The notes under the pieces are model-generated. The model was not told where the DNA came from. It was given only the letters and a program-made list of their open reading frames with translations, and ran no database searches. From the NCBI GenBank assembly GCA_025526915.1, contig JAHLKH010000092.1, positions 1-64,000 of the forward strand: 64,000 nucleotides of DNA, read 5' to 3'. Position numbers and translations under genes: made by a program. This stretch comes from Entophlyctis helioformis. Taxonomy: Eukaryota > Chytridiomycota > Chytridiomycetes > Chytridiales > Chytriomycetaceae. Shown piece after piece: positions 10,758-21,928 of the stretch. How positions within the stretch are numbered: position 1 is the stretch's first letter; each line of letters starts with the position of its first letter.

Positions 10758-13700
10758 TCACTCGTCATCCTCCATGTACCGGAACGGCGACGGCGGTGCT
10801 GGCTCGGCATCGGTCGCAGAGCCTGCCGCAGCACCAGCACCAGCACCAGCCGCAGCAGCCGGCGTGGCGGGGGTGGCAGCAGCGGACGCACCTGCACCCG
10901 TCGAGGGAACGCCTTGATGGCACAAACGCGTCAGTGAACAGCACGGCACGATGCATCCATCCGTCAGCAACGAATGGCCAACTTACTGATCGAAATGAGC
11001 TCCTCGGGCTCGCCGGGCTTGTTGTCCAGGAGCATGACAATGCCGCCAATCGAGTCCTGCACACGCACATCCAGGCGCAAAGTGAGCAACCAGCAATGCC
11101 AGCAATAAGTGACTCGACGCAGTCGCGGCCAACCTTCTTGACGGGGGTGTAGCGCGATCCCTCGGGGAACGACACAAACTTGACCTGCTGCGGAAGCACA
11201 CGCGTAAAGTTCTGGAGGACCTCGGACGTCTCCTCCTTCTTCTTCTTCTTGGGCACAGCCTTTTCCTCAGCCTCAGCCTCGCCCTCCTTCTTCTCCTCGT
11301 CCTTCTTGTCGTCCTGTTGATGGGCATAACCAGCGATGCACACAGACACAATCGACGGCATGCGTCAGTGTTTGTTTTGGTTGATCGCTTGCCTCTCTCC
11401 ACAATCAGACGGGCTGGTCGTACCGTGTCCATGGCATCCGTGTCCTTGCCCTTCTCCTTCTCGGCCTTCTTGGCACGGGCCTTGGTCTTGGCCGTGGTGG
11501 AGAGAACGGCGGTGGCAATCTTCTCAACAACCTCGGCCGTGGGTGGCTTGGTGGCAGGCACATACGCAAACAGCGAGGGTCTTGCGTTGGACACAAAGTC
11601 AAACTTGGGGATCTCGAGGTTCTTGTTGAGGCCAATCATGCCCGTGGGCGTGAACGCCAGGCTGAGGAAGTGCGTCAGAGGGAACCAGTTCCAAAAGTGG
11701 GTGAACACCGTCATGCCCACAATGGCGGGGATGTTCGGGAAGCCAGAGCGCGTCTGGAGTGAGATGGTGACGTTGCGTCCACCTAGCGACAGGCAAGGCA
11801 AGCGTGTCAGCAGGCTTTTGCGCTGCATAACAAGCCCTGCTTCTTGTCTTACCGGCATCAATGATGCCCTGCGAAAGCACCGCGCCAAAGCGGGCAAGAA
11901 CATCCTCGTGCTTGTTGGTGATCGACTGCTCGTATAGCTTGCGGACTTCGGCAGCCTATGCAGTGCGATGTATTTCCGGTTGAGGTGAGTGCGTGTGTGT
12001 GCAGTTCGTTGACAGACACTGGTAATGAGACGCGTATTTTGCAGGTACCTTGGGGGCAGAGGCATCATTGTGCTGCACAAGGATCATGGCAAGGGCCATG
12101 AGAGCGCCCTGACGAACGTAGTCGACGGGGTCCTTGGTCATGGGCTCAAGAAGCTCAATGGCCTCCTTCAGACTGGTGCTGGCACAAGAGATGCCAAGGG
12201 CAAGGGTTGAGCCGTAGCGGACGTGAGGGTTGAAGCTCTCAGTGAGCAGCTGCACGACGCGGGGAACCTGGTGCGGCGCCTTGTAGAGCACAAAGCCAAG
12301 AGCGGTCACGGCGGCACGGCGGACATCGTCGTTGACATCAGAGACGGCGACGTGGAGCAGACGACGGATGGCCTTGTTGTTTCCAGTGCCTGCATAAGCC
12401 ATGGCAACCGTGTACATGCCACCGTAGCGCAGAATGGGGTCCTGTGCAGCGAGGCAAACAAGCGTCAGATGGCTGCATCAGTCAATGCAGCCTGTCATGC
12501 AGCTCTCGCTTGCCTTGTCTGTCGACAGAGTCTCGATAAACACATCAGCCTCCTCCTCGCGGCCAAACATGATGAGCGAGAGGCCGAGTGCCAGGCCACG
12601 GATGATCTTCTCGTGCTGGGTCTCGTGGGCATACTGCAGCATCTCATCGACGGCCTTGGCCGACGCAGTGCCGAGCATGATCAGACCCATGGAGATGCCG
12701 GCAGCCTCTCCGGCAATCGCATTGTCGTTGAAGAGCAGGCCCTTGAGGTCCTCGTAGATCTCTGTGAGTGTACAAGACAAGGCGTGAGTGGCCGAGATGC
12801 ACATACATCCACAGCGTTGCAAGCAAACTCTTGTAAATCCTACCATCGTTGCCAGTGGCCATGCCAGCAACACCCAGACCAAGGGCAGCACCGTGCTGAA
12901 TCACCTCATTCTGGGATGCCTTGAGAGCCTTGGACAGGTATGGCAGCACGTCTGCGCCGTGGTTGGCGTTGATCAGGCCAAGAGCAAAGAGAGCACCGCC
13001 TTCGGAGTAGGGAGATCCGCTGACACCTTCGCGAGGAAGGTAAGGAGCAAGCAGCGCCATGGACTGTGCAATCTGGCCCTTGTGGATGACACCAAGAGCA
13101 GCCGTGGCGCTGAACTTGGTCCAGTTGGTGGCGCGCGAGAGCCATTCAAGCGACTGACGAAGGAACTCGTCGCTGGTTGTGCCGGCATTCATAAACGAGT
13201 TGGCAAACGTGATGGACGCGTGGTACACCGAGTGTCTCGAGTCAAAGGCGTCCTACAGTGTGACGGCTTTGTGAGCACAGGACCAGCCGTTGGAAAGAGA
13301 TGGTGCAGGCGTGCTTACCTTGGTGTTCTTGAGGATAAGCAGGTCTGCGTGGTTGTTGCGGAACAGGAACTCGAGGTTGAGTTTGATAGACAGGTCGCCA
13401 GACAGAATGGTGCGGACCTTGGACAGAACACCGCCAGATGGGCTGCTCTCGGGCTGTTTGTGGTGCAGGATCATCAAGGAGTTGTGGGCAGACACAAGTC
13501 AACAAACAAAGGCATACGTTTGCATGCAAAGGCTTCGCGGCACGAATCTAGCATACCTTGATGAGAGGAGTCTGCTCATCCGTGTCCATGGCATTGGGGT
13601 CGGGAGTGGCAGCAGCAGCAGCAGCAGGAGGCGTCGGGAGAGTGGCGAGGACCTTGAAGACAAACTCTTGCGTGGCGTTCTCCTCAATGTCGAAAGCAAT

Positions 13701-15311
13701 CTGGTACGCAGTCACAATCTGGGCCTGGCAGATCACGTCGAGTGTCAGCACCACATCCAGTGCCAGCCTGGCATTCATAGCACGCTATAGCGGACCTCTT
13801 CCTCCCCGGCACTCAAGCGCTCAAGCAGCTTGGCAGTCTCGATGGGGTCGTTGACATGGACAAGGCACTGGCTGATGGAGATGTAGTCTGGGTTGTCGAG
13901 CGTGGTGTACAGCTTCACCAGCAGACGGAAGATCTAAGCAGAGGCATGACAGTCAGTCAGACAGTCAGTCAGTCAGACAGGCATGCGTTGCTCTTTTCTA
14001 AAAAGTACGCACCTCGTTACGGAAAGCCAGGTGCTGGACAGCAGTCTGGTTGACCTCAAAGACATACTTTAGCAAAGCAGCCTTGTCGCCCATGTTGATG
14101 GTGGTTTCGAGAATATCCAGACGGAACGACTCGAGAGCAATGCCAATGACCTGCATGCCAAAGGTGCGACGGTAAGCGGGCCAGCCATAGACGCATAGTA
14201 GATCATGAGGGACTCGGCGACTGCGACTGCAAGTTTACCTGCTGGAACTCGCCAGCATCATAGCAGCGGTCAATCATGCGCGTGACAACATCCTCAAGGC
14301 GGGGATCCATGGGCGTCTTTTCGGTGGGGTGCTCCTGGTTCTGCACGCGCAGCTCAATGTACTTGTCGATGCACTTGGCTGGACAGCGACAGCAACAGAA
14401 CAGGGCACGCTCTGCATGAGAAATGTGTGCGTCCTGATGCAGAGCAGGCCGTGCAGACTCACAGACAATGGTCTCGACGTACTCGCTCTTGACATAGGGA
14501 TCAAAGAGCTTTCCGGCACCGAGGGCAAACGAAAGCGACTCTTCAAACTCGCCCAGGTGGTAGTAGACCTTGGACGCGACAAGGGCGGCCAGTTCGCGGT
14601 GCTTGAATGTAGTGTCCTCGTACAGGATCTCGCTGGGCAAGAGAAGCGTTGGCGGCCAGAAACAGAACGCGGCATGAACGAGGCCGACGCGTGCGAGACG
14701 AGGCATGTCGGTCAGCACATGCCTGCCGCTGGGCGATGGCACGCATGACGGGCGCTGCAGACGAGAGGGGGCAGCAGCACAGGGACAGGCAGCCAAGGCA
14801 CATGGCACCTACATCTTGGAGACGGCGTCTGAAATCTCGGCCCAGAACAGGTCGACGACCACGTCGAGCTTCTTGAGGGCGTAGACTTTGAGCTCCTCCT
14901 GGGACTCGTCGAGCAGCGAAAGCACGCCAGCTGTTGCGACCGAGTGCGAGTGCGAGACGTTCGTGAGACGTGCGTGAGACGTGCGTGAGACATGGATGGT
15001 TAGCTTGGCAGTTGCTGCAGAAGGCAGGGTGCCAGGCATGCTTGGCAGCCACTCGAGCCAGCAGGCCGAGCGAGCGAGCATGCCAGGTGAGTCGGCCACG
15101 GGCAGGCCAGGGTGTGTCTTGACCAGCGCAGCCGGCATGCCACGCCACGCCAGGGTCGGCCAACGGCCGCGGCAATGGACAGCTTCCGGCCAGGCACGAG
15201 GCACTGAGAGGCCGCGAGGGGCCGCTCTAGGCACGCACGCACACTCCAACGAAGGCACGCACGCACACTCCAACGCACGCACGCACCGGCAGAAGACAGC
15301 GGGACGACCAT
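10758..15311 (-). CDS. RPN2: 26S proteasome regulatory subunit RPN2 (PSMD1)
   Basis: Sixteen exons on the minus strand join to 982 residues, close to the family's 945-1000. Exons from 5' are 15311-15287, 14930-14813, 14632-14463, 14378-14239, 14150-14013, 13933-13796, 13724-13557, 13453-13319, 13252-12844, 12761-12514, 12441-12049, 11955-11853, 11782-11424, 11313-11134, 11056-10987 and 10912-10758. RPN2 is the largest scaffold of the 19S base and holds the lid and ubiquitin receptors. The sequence shows the N-terminal helical region (GVLSLLDES), the PC-repeat toroid (for example [32 protein letters not shown]), a Lys/Glu-rich insertion and the conserved YMEDDE-type C-terminus that binds Rpn13. 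The first exon is only 25 bases. The intron 12442-12513 begins with GC. RAD23, also in this window, delivers substrates to this complex. Confidence 0.95.
12442..12513 (-). other. GC-AG intron in RPN2
   Basis: The exon ends ...ACAGACAAG and the intron begins GCAAGC on the minus strand, ending CACAG. Only this junction restores the conserved family sequence [12 protein letters not shown] in phase 0; no GT donor nearby fits. Confidence 0.8.
15231..15287. repeat. CACGCACGCACACTCCAAC direct repeats in RPN2 intron 1
   Basis: Nearly identical units of roughly 25 bases occur in tandem within the first, 356-bp RPN2 intron. They are simple-sequence repeats with no sign of a mobile element. Confidence 0.7.
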
Positions 15312-15395
15312 GGCAGGCTGCGGGTCGATGATCTTGGCGGCAAGTGACGACGCGACGTTGCCCTCACGTCCATCTGTCGCCTGCCATTGCACTCA

Positions 15396-15463
15396 CAGAC
15401 GCACGCAGACGCACGCAGACGCACGCAGACGCACCACAGACGCACCACAGACGCACCACAGAC
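15396..15463. repeat. GCACGCAGAC and GCACCACAGAC tandem repeats upstream of GATD1-like gene
   Basis: Four copies of a 10-base GCACGCAGAC-type unit are followed by three copies of an 11-base variant, ending five bases before the GATD1-like start codon. They occupy the RPN2/GATD1 divergent promoter. A regulatory effect is possible but unproven. Confidence 0.75.
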
Positions 15464-15467
15464 GGGC

Positions 15468-16484
15468 ATGTCTAAGCAACAGACGCCGCAGGCTGACCGC
15501 GTGCTCGTGCTGCTGTCGGCCGCAGAGCCGGGCGTGTCTGCAAGGCACTTTGTGCAGGTGTTCTCGGTGTGCAGCACCGTCTTCGCGGCCGTCGACGTGG
15601 CCACCCGCTCTGGCGACCCGCCCGTCTGGGCCTCGCCTGTCGACGACCAGACGGCAAAGTGGCTGGCCGAGAAGCACCAGCTGCTCGCGGCTCCGCTGGC
15701 CCTCGAACGCCTGGATCCGATGGCCGAGAGCTACGCGGGTCTTGTTGTGCCCGACGGCCAAGGTGCGTGTGGCTGGTGGTGCTTGCTCGTGCCTGCTCGT
15801 GCCTGCTCGTGCATCCGGCGTCGCCGCTCACCTTGCCGCGTCCGTTGGCCAGGATTCTACTTTGAGCCGCACAGCGCCAGCGTGCGTGCATTCCTCGAGT
15901 ACTTTGTCAAGTTCAAGAGCAAGTGATCGCTGTCTTGGCGCCTGTCTTGCCGTCTGTCGCATCCTCTTTCTGTCCATCGTGATCGTGACTCGCTGACGTC
16001 CAGCACTCGGCACAGGGCCCATCTGTCTCATTGGCGGCGGCACTGCAGCGCTCTTGTCGACTGAGCCGCCGGCCGGCGAGCACTGGTTCCTGCGGAAATG
16101 CGCGCTGACTGCTGTAAGTCGTCTGCATCCCCCTGCCATGTCTGCGATCGCCTATCCGTCCAACACCTGGCCTGATCGCAAACCCCCGCATGGACAGCCA
16201 TCCAACTATGACGCGATCAAGCACAACACGTATCTGGCGCACACGTCCATGGAAGACTTTATCGTGACATGCAGGGCCAGTACTCGACAGCCAGACAAGA
16301 ATCCTCTGTGCACATTGTTGTCGGTGTGTTTGCGTATGGATCGCCTTTGCGCTGCCACCTGATCTGCTGACCGTGGCCATCATGTGTGTGGCATGCATGG
16401 GCAGACGACAGCATCGTAACGGCACAAAACAGAAACTGCACACTCATTGCGATACAAACGTTTATTCTGCTCTGCAATCGGTGA
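15468..16484 (+). CDS. GATD1-like (DJ-1/PfpI, class I amidotransferase-like) protein, frame interrupted
   Basis: Exons 15468-15762, 15853-15918, 16016-16113, 16198-16323 and 16405-16484 reconstruct a protein of about 221 residues with the DJ-1/PfpI fold order of GATD1. Visible landmarks are GLVVPDGQG, PICLIGGGTAALL at the nucleophile-elbow position (Gly in place of Cys), the SMEDFIV segment and the C-terminal DDSIVTAQNRN. The residue where DJ-1 proteins carry Cys appears to be Gly, so the protein may be catalytically inactive. Exon 2 ends with a GC donor. Within exon 4, between EDFIV and MQGQYS at about 16266, one base seems to be missing. The acceptor of exon 3 could also be 16003, adding four residues in frame. 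Function of the family is poorly defined. Confidence 0.75.
15919..16015 (+). other. GC-AG intron in the GATD1-like gene
   Basis: The donor reads A|GCAAGT. It is the only phase-1 donor that joins VKFK to PICLIGGG as in family members; the GT at 15923 gives the wrong frame. The acceptor is GCACAG. Confidence 0.7.
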
Positions 16485-16631
16485 TCCCCACGTGGCACGC
16501 GAATGAAGAGTCTCTTGCAAGTCATCGTGTTTCGTACAGCCGATGTGTTTCGTACGGCTGATGCTCAGAACCGGCTATTAGGATAAAGGAGAAGGAGAGA
16601 GTGAGAGTGAGACGCAAACAGACGGGACATT

Positions 16632-18439
16632 TCAGCGACTTGTCGTGTTGAACTGCTCAAAGTAGCTGTCCTTTGGCGGGTTGGTGTAGAGAACCTTGTC
16701 GATGTAGTACTGTCTCGCCTTGTCTTCGAGCGCCTTGGTCTCGTTTTCCTTGCGGATCTGTACCGCCTTGTTCTTGGCGTTGCGCTCGCGCTCGCGCTCG
16801 AGCAGGGTGAGTGCGCGGGCATTGGCCGCCTCTTGCAGTGCCCAACGGTCCTCTTCGTGCTGTTTGGCCTGTCGGCGTTGCTGTTGGTGTCAAGAGATGG
16901 GCATGTGGACATGCCAAGCATCGTGGTGTCAGCAAGGGGGAACTCTTGCAAGGTTGGGATGGTGATCAGCATGAGTGCAGCCTCACCTGCTGCTCCGCAC
17001 GCTGCTTTTCCTGCACATTGAGAATGGCTTGCTTCTGCTCAGGTGTGATGCCCTTGAAGAGATCCACGCGCACCCTGGTTTTGTCGTTGTTGTTGGTGTT
17101 GTTGTATAGCAGAGCATGGTTAGCCGCCGATCAATGACATGCAAGCCACAGCGTCACGACCGCTCACTTGTGTCCACCACCAATGTTGAACACATCCGGT
17201 GTCTCGGTCAAGAACACGCCGTTGATATGGTTGAGGATCTCGCGAGTGTTGAGATCCGTCTCGTATGCCTTTTGCAGCTGCTCGCGACGGCGCTTCTCAT
17301 CTGCCTACGAACCCCAGCCCCAGCCCATACCATTCGGTCCGAGTCAGAATGCCAGCCGTGTCAACACAGGTCAAGAAGACGCCAGCAGCGTACCAGCGCC
17401 AGATTATACTCATTGTCGTAAATGGCCCGCTCGCGACGCGCTTGGTCAACAGCATGCTGCAGCGCCATCATCTTGTTGTTCATGTTCCGCTCCAACTCTT
17501 CGTACTTTCTGCGCCATCCTGCCATGTCAGCCGATCGTGCATGCAATGCTTGCAGTCACACATCGCCATCTTCAACGCACTTTTTCTCGTCCATCTCCTC
17601 CTGCTGCCTGCGCTCCTTTTCGTACACCTGCTCGTTTGCCCACACGCGCATCTGGTCCTTTTGCAGCTTGTGGCGCTCATAGTCGGCAAGATCCTCGCCC
17701 TCGAACCGCTGCAGACTGCTCACGCCGATGCGATTGTCGTCATCCGATGTGCGGGCAGGCAGGTCCTTGCGGAGCGCGTTGGGATCGTAGAGGTCAAAGT
17801 CGCGTCGTTGCGGCGGCTTCTGGTAGTCGACGCGGAACCGGTTCATTTCCTGGTGCTGGTGGCGGCGGGCGAGGGCGACCTCGTTGTCCATGAATTGCAG
17901 GATCTCGTTGGTGTGTTTCATCTTTGCGTCTGTGGCATGTGTGTAAGCGGCATGCGAGCCTGTGGCGGCGAGACGAGCCAGACACTCGCTCACCCATGAC
18001 ATCGTTGCGCTTCTTGTCATTGGCCTTGATTTCATTCTTGATTTGGATCTGCTCGTCAAGCGCCTGGAGATCAATCTGATGGCGGGCGAGCAGCAGCATG
18101 GCGTAAAGCGGCCGATTGAGAGGGCATGTATACCAGTATGGCCAACACACGATGCGCAGCGCCAGGAGCCAGGCAGAAGAGGCATTGCAGAGTGAGACGG
18201 ATGGATGGAGCGGCATGGCCGGCACACTATGTGAAATGGCAGCCACGCATCACACATCACACATCACGCATCACGCATCACGCAGAACCACAGCAAGACA
18301 CGAAGAGAGGCGGGCAACATACGCCCATGACGCGGACTTTGGGGTTGAAGATGCGCTGCTTGCGCTCCTCGTCCAGACGGCGACGGCGCTGGATGGCTGC
18401 AGCCTGCAGATTGTCGCTGAGAACTTCGACCTTGTACAT
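16632..18439 (-). CDS. RIB43A-domain flagellar doublet-microtubule inner protein
   Basis: Seven exons on the minus strand (18439-18323, 18075-17994, 17929-17581, 17508-17394, 17304-17168, 17074-16987, 16880-16632) give 378 residues, the usual RIB43A length. RIB43A proteins (RIBC1/RIBC2 in animals) run along the inner wall of the A-tubule seam in ciliary and flagellar doublets. The sequence is almost entirely charged alpha-helix with the family hallmarks: DKKRNDVMD early, a central FDLYDPNAL stretch, LQRFEGEDL, MRVWANEQVYEKE, FLTETPDVF and the GITPEQKQAILNVQ motif. Yeasts and most terrestrial fungi have lost it, so it is the strongest single sign that the organism makes flagellated cells. Its start lies 253 bases from a divergent small gene. 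Confidence 0.92.
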
Positions 18440-18605
18440 GTCTGATGCGCAGCGGAGAGGTCGTGTCTGGCCGTGCTGTCTCGCGATGGGAAAAACGAGC
18501 GATAGGAGAAAAACTTTGGCAGGTGGCGCTCACAATTTTGGCGACGGTGGCACTCCGTCGACACGTGGCGCACCCTTCCTATCGCTCTCATGTGCTGCAT
18601 CTGCG

Positions 18606-18612
18606 TATAAAA
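18606..18612 (+). promoter_or_regulatory. TATA-like box upstream of the 66-aa gene
   Basis: TATAAAA sits 87 bases upstream of the ATG at 18693, in the 253-base divergent interval with the RIB43A gene. The spacing fits a core promoter with a leader of roughly 50-60 bases. Confidence 0.45.
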
Positions 18613-18692
18613 TGCGAGGGATCCCCCTCGCCATCGAGCACAGCCCGAGCCTGTACACGAAGCCAAGCCAGCGTTATCCATACCATTCCAAT

Positions 18693-18893
18693 ATGCCATT
18701 CATCCGCCGCTTCGTCTCGTCCGCCGCCCGCACTGCCCAGACCACCAGCAAGCCGTCGTCGTCGTCGACACCAGCCAAGCCTGCTGCCGCTTCGTCGCCG
18801 TCGTCCGGTCGCACCACACGCATTGCTGCGAGCGTTGGCGCCGTTGCCGCCGTTGCTCTGACGATTGAGGCTGCCTCCGAGGTCAAGAACTGA
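18693..18893 (+). CDS. 66-residue protein, probable mitochondrial or membrane-inserted
   Basis: A short single-exon frame preceded by a TATA-like element. The N-terminus MPFIRRFVSSAARTAQ is basic and amphipathic with no acidic residues, like a mitochondrial presequence. A Ser/Pro/Ala-rich middle follows, then one hydrophobic segment (IAASVGAVAAVALTI) near the C-terminus. I do not recognise a family. The residue composition differs clearly from shadow frames around it, and the context (own TATA box, isolated position) supports a real gene. Confidence 0.5.
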   Translation: MPFIRRFVSSAARTAQTTSKPSSSSTPAKPAAASSPSSGRTTRIAASVGAVAAVALTIEAASEVKN

Positions 18894-19539
18894 GACGCCA
18901 AGCTGCCTATGAGAATGAAGGATATCCCTGCGACGATCGTCTCTGTTTCTTATCACTCTCCTTCTTCGTATCCCTCTGCTTCCTCTCCGTCTGCGTCTGC
19001 GTCTTTGCATACGTCCATGGCAGGGGGGACAGGGGTGCATTGAGTCGGATATGGAATTCATTCCTGAGCACGACAGCAGAACAGACCGATTGCGCGAGAC
19101 GGACAGCTGGCAAAAATCAGCGTGAGTCAGCGTCGCTCACTCGAGGGGCAAAGCGGCAGGCAGGCAAGCAGCCAAGACAGGCATGGCAGGGAGTTTCCGT
19201 GCGAGGGCCAAGGGCACACGGCGTGCAGAGAGTGGCACTCACCAGACGACGACTATGGGCACAGACACTGGGCGACAGCCTCCCCCGCTGCTAAAACGGC
19301 CGACGACAGCAGACAGCAACGGCAGAGCAACGGCGCAGACGGCGGGCCAGAAAAACGATGTTCGACGATGCTGCTACTGCTGCTGCTGCTGCTGCTGCTG
19401 TTGGTGTCGACTGGTGCTGTATGGGAAAGGGGAGGTGCTGAGGGTGCTGGACAAGGGCTGGCTGCTGTTGGCTGGTGCTATCAGAACTGTGGCATGGCGG
19501 CTCGGGTGCAGGTGCAGGTGCGGCAGAGAGGCAGACGGT
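18894..19539. other. Intergenic region between the 66-aa gene and COX9
   Basis: About 645 bases with no recognisable gene. A CTG/TGC trinucleotide run lies at 19370-19400. The region should hold the 3' ends of the two flanking convergent genes. Confidence 0.4.
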
Positions 19540-19752
19540 TTACGCCTGTCTCTCCTTGAGCCAGGCCTCGGTTTCGGCAATGGCCTGGGCCTTGACCTTG
19601 GCGTCGTAGGCCTTGGCGTTGGCGAGGAAGGGGCGCGAGACGGTGAACCACCAGGTGTAGGCAGCGACGGTGCCGAGGCCGATGCTGGCCACAATGTCAA
19701 AGACGATGCGGCCACGGAAGCGGCCGGTGATGGGACCAAGAGCAGATGCCAT
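19540..19752 (-). CDS. COX9: Cytochrome c oxidase subunit VIIa (COX9-like)
   Basis: A 70-residue single-exon protein. COX9/subunit VIIa is a nuclear-encoded, single-span subunit of respiratory complex IV in the inner mitochondrial membrane. The sequence shows the family pattern: the short PITGRFRGRIVFDIV start, one membrane helix with the aromatic YTWWFTVSRPF segment, and a charged matrix or intermembrane tail (AWLKERQA). There is no cleavable presequence, as usual for this family. Its start codon is separated by only 41 bases from the MON1 start on the other strand. Confidence 0.8.
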   Translation of the reverse strand: MASALGPITGRFRGRIVFDIVASIGLGTVAAYTWWFTVSRPFLANAKAYDAKVKAQAIAETEAWLKERQA

Positions 19753-19793
19753 TTCGAGGATTCTGGGTTTGCTGGCAAGTCGTGCTTTGGAAA
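19753..19793. promoter_or_regulatory. 41-bp divergent spacer between COX9 and MON1 start codons
   Basis: The two start codons face away from each other with 41 bases between. Either this tiny interval holds both leaders with promoter elements inside coding sequence, or one of the starts is misplaced. No TATA box is visible. Confidence 0.5.
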
Positions 19794-19846
19794 ATGGGCG
19801 ATTGCGAAGCTGTCGTGCAGGACAGCGGCGAGCGTGGCCAGGACAG

Positions 19847-19882
<36 letters not shown>

Positions 19883-21854
19883 ACAGGCTGGCGGCCGGCT
19901 GGCGGCACAGGACAAGGCCAAGTCGGTGCTGTCGCTGCTCGAGGAGGACGCACGGCCAAGCAACAGGGGCGGATACCAGCGCAAGCACGGCAACCAAGGT
20001 GAGCGTGCGAGCACACACATCCAGCCCAAGCCACCGCACTTGGACGAGCACCTTGAGCGAGCACAGATCTGACATGCTGGACATGCTGGACATGCATGGG
20101 TACCATCCAGGCCCCAACTCGCCGCTGTGGAAGGCACACAAGAAGCACTTTTTCATTCTAAGCGCGGCTGGCAAGCCGATCTACACCCGATATGGCGACG
20201 AGACGAAGCTGTCGTCCTTCATTGGCGTCATCCAGGCCATCATCTCGTTCTATGCGGACGAAGACGACACGCTGCGGTATGCTGGCGATGCGCGAGTCGG
20301 GCAGATCTGCAAGTGACCGCATGCTTATCATGTGTACGCACAGGAGCATCACTGCCGGCGGGCATCTGTTTGTCTTCTTGGCCCGTGGGCCGCTGTATCT
20401 CGTTGCAGTCTCATGTACCGGTGAAAGCGAAGAGCAGGTGCGGCACCGGATGTCGGAGGCGTGCAGACTGGCTACCTGACTGACTCGGTGGTATCCAGCT
20501 GCGGCACCAGCTGCTCCTGCTGTTCAACCAAATCACGCTCACGCTGACAACGGTCCAACTCAATCGCATCTTCGAGCAGCGTGTCAACTTTGATCTGCGC
20601 ACTCTGCTTTCTGGTAAGCGTCTGATCGCTGCCGTGGCCACTCTATCGCGCCACGTTGTACTGAAAGCAGGTGCCAACAGGGACCGAGGTGTTTATGGAC
20701 TCGCTGTGCAAGACGTTCCAGGGCGATCCGGGCATCTTTCTGGACGCGACGCGATGCCTGGCCATGCCGCCGCGTCTCAGAGACCGTGTTGCCAAAGCGA
20801 TGGTCGAAGCGTCGCCGCCCAAGCAGCTCTTGTTTGGGCTGCTGTTCTCCAAAGACCAACTGGTGACGTTTCTGCGGCCCAAGAACTACACCATCCACCC
20901 TAATGGTGAGTGGCATGGCTGGCGCACTCGACCGTCACTCGCAACTACTACTCGCCAGGCGATGCGACTGACTCTGGTGGCAGACGTGTCGCTCCTGCTC
21001 AACATGATCCTGTCGTCGTCGGCCTTTCGCACGGTCGAGTCATGGACGCCTGTCTGTCTGCCAAAGTTCAACAGCCGCGGGTTCCTTTACGCGTACATCT
21101 GCTTCTTGACGCCTGATCTGTGCTTGGCGCTGCTGTCGACAGAAAAGGACGCCTTCTTTGCGCTCAGTGACTACAAGCGCAGTTTGGCCGAGGTGGGAGA
21201 GCACACAATCGCGCTGCAGTGCACGGTGCGGATTGGCTCACAAGCTGTGCAATGGACAGACACTCGAGGCTGGGAACATGATCGATGCATTGCAAGAGGC
21301 ACAACGCGTCAGCACACTCAGCTGCTGTAAGTCTGCAGACCTGATGCTGTGCGAGAGGATGGCAATGGCGGATGGCGACAGCGGGAGGCTGACCCGGGCC
21401 GCCGATGCCGTGCGGTGCAGGGGAGCTCGGCATACCCAATCTGCGCCATTTCATCTTCAAGTCCAAGCTGCTGTGGCAGTACACCGAAGTCACAGCCATT
21501 CCGCCATACACGCACAGCCAGGATCGCAAGCGGCTGTTCCGCATTTACCAGCACGCGCAGGAGATGTGCGTGCGCCGGCCAGTCCAGGCGCAGTACATCT
21601 GCCTGTGCACGCCGCACGAGACGGTCGTCTGCCAGGCAAGCCTGCTGTTGCTGGTGGCTCTGGATGGATGCTCGCGAGACTGGAACTGACACAAAGCACG
21701 GGAGCAGACAACGGGATCGAGCGAGACGTATGCGGTGTTTGGGCCGCTCGTGTCCAGGAGCAGCGCGCAGGCAGCGCTTGCCGATGTGGACGGGTGGATA
21801 CGCCGCTCGGAAGACTCGCTGTTCATGACGCAGTCTGCATTTATAGTGTTGTGA
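19794..21854 (+). CDS. MON1: Vacuolar fusion protein MON1
   Basis: Nine exons (19794-19998, 20111-20276, 20344-20437, 20499-20613, 20681-20905, 20984-21192, 21260-21326, 21421-21635, 21708-21854) give 480 residues. MON1 with CCZ1 is the exchange factor that activates the Rab7 homologue Ypt7 on late endosomes, vacuoles and autophagosomes. Three longin-like domains are recognisable: HKKHFFILSAAGKPIYTRYG, then ARGPLYLVAVS with TGESEEQ, FDLRTLLSGTEVF, ESWTPVCLPKFNS with GFLYAYICFL, and GIPNLRHFIFKSK. The N-terminal 40 residues contain an uncommon His-Glu repeat coded by GAGCAC units. One intron uses a GC donor (21636). The last exon ends SAFIVL. The N-terminal start is the only uncertain point. 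Confidence 0.92.
19848..19880 (+). repeat. GAGCAC hexanucleotide repeat coding His-Glu in MON1
   Basis: Five to six GAGCAC units encode an alternating His-Glu stretch in the MON1 N-terminus. It is a coding microsatellite and likely varies in length between strains. Confidence 0.8.
21636..21707 (+). other. GC-AG intron in MON1
   Basis: The exon ends TGCCAG and the intron begins GCAAGC, ending GGAGCAG. The join VVCQ|TTGSSETY in phase 0 follows the family; a GT donor further upstream would delete conserved residues. Confidence 0.7.
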
Positions 21855-21928
21855 TGAACGACGTTTTATATGGAAACCATCGCGCCAGCTTTTCCATCAC
21901 AACCCACAACCCACAACCCACCTTAGCA

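Noticed and set aside
15231..15463. CRISPR-like regularly spaced repeats
   Set aside because: Units are contiguous or vary in length, without unique spacers, in a eukaryotic intron and promoter.
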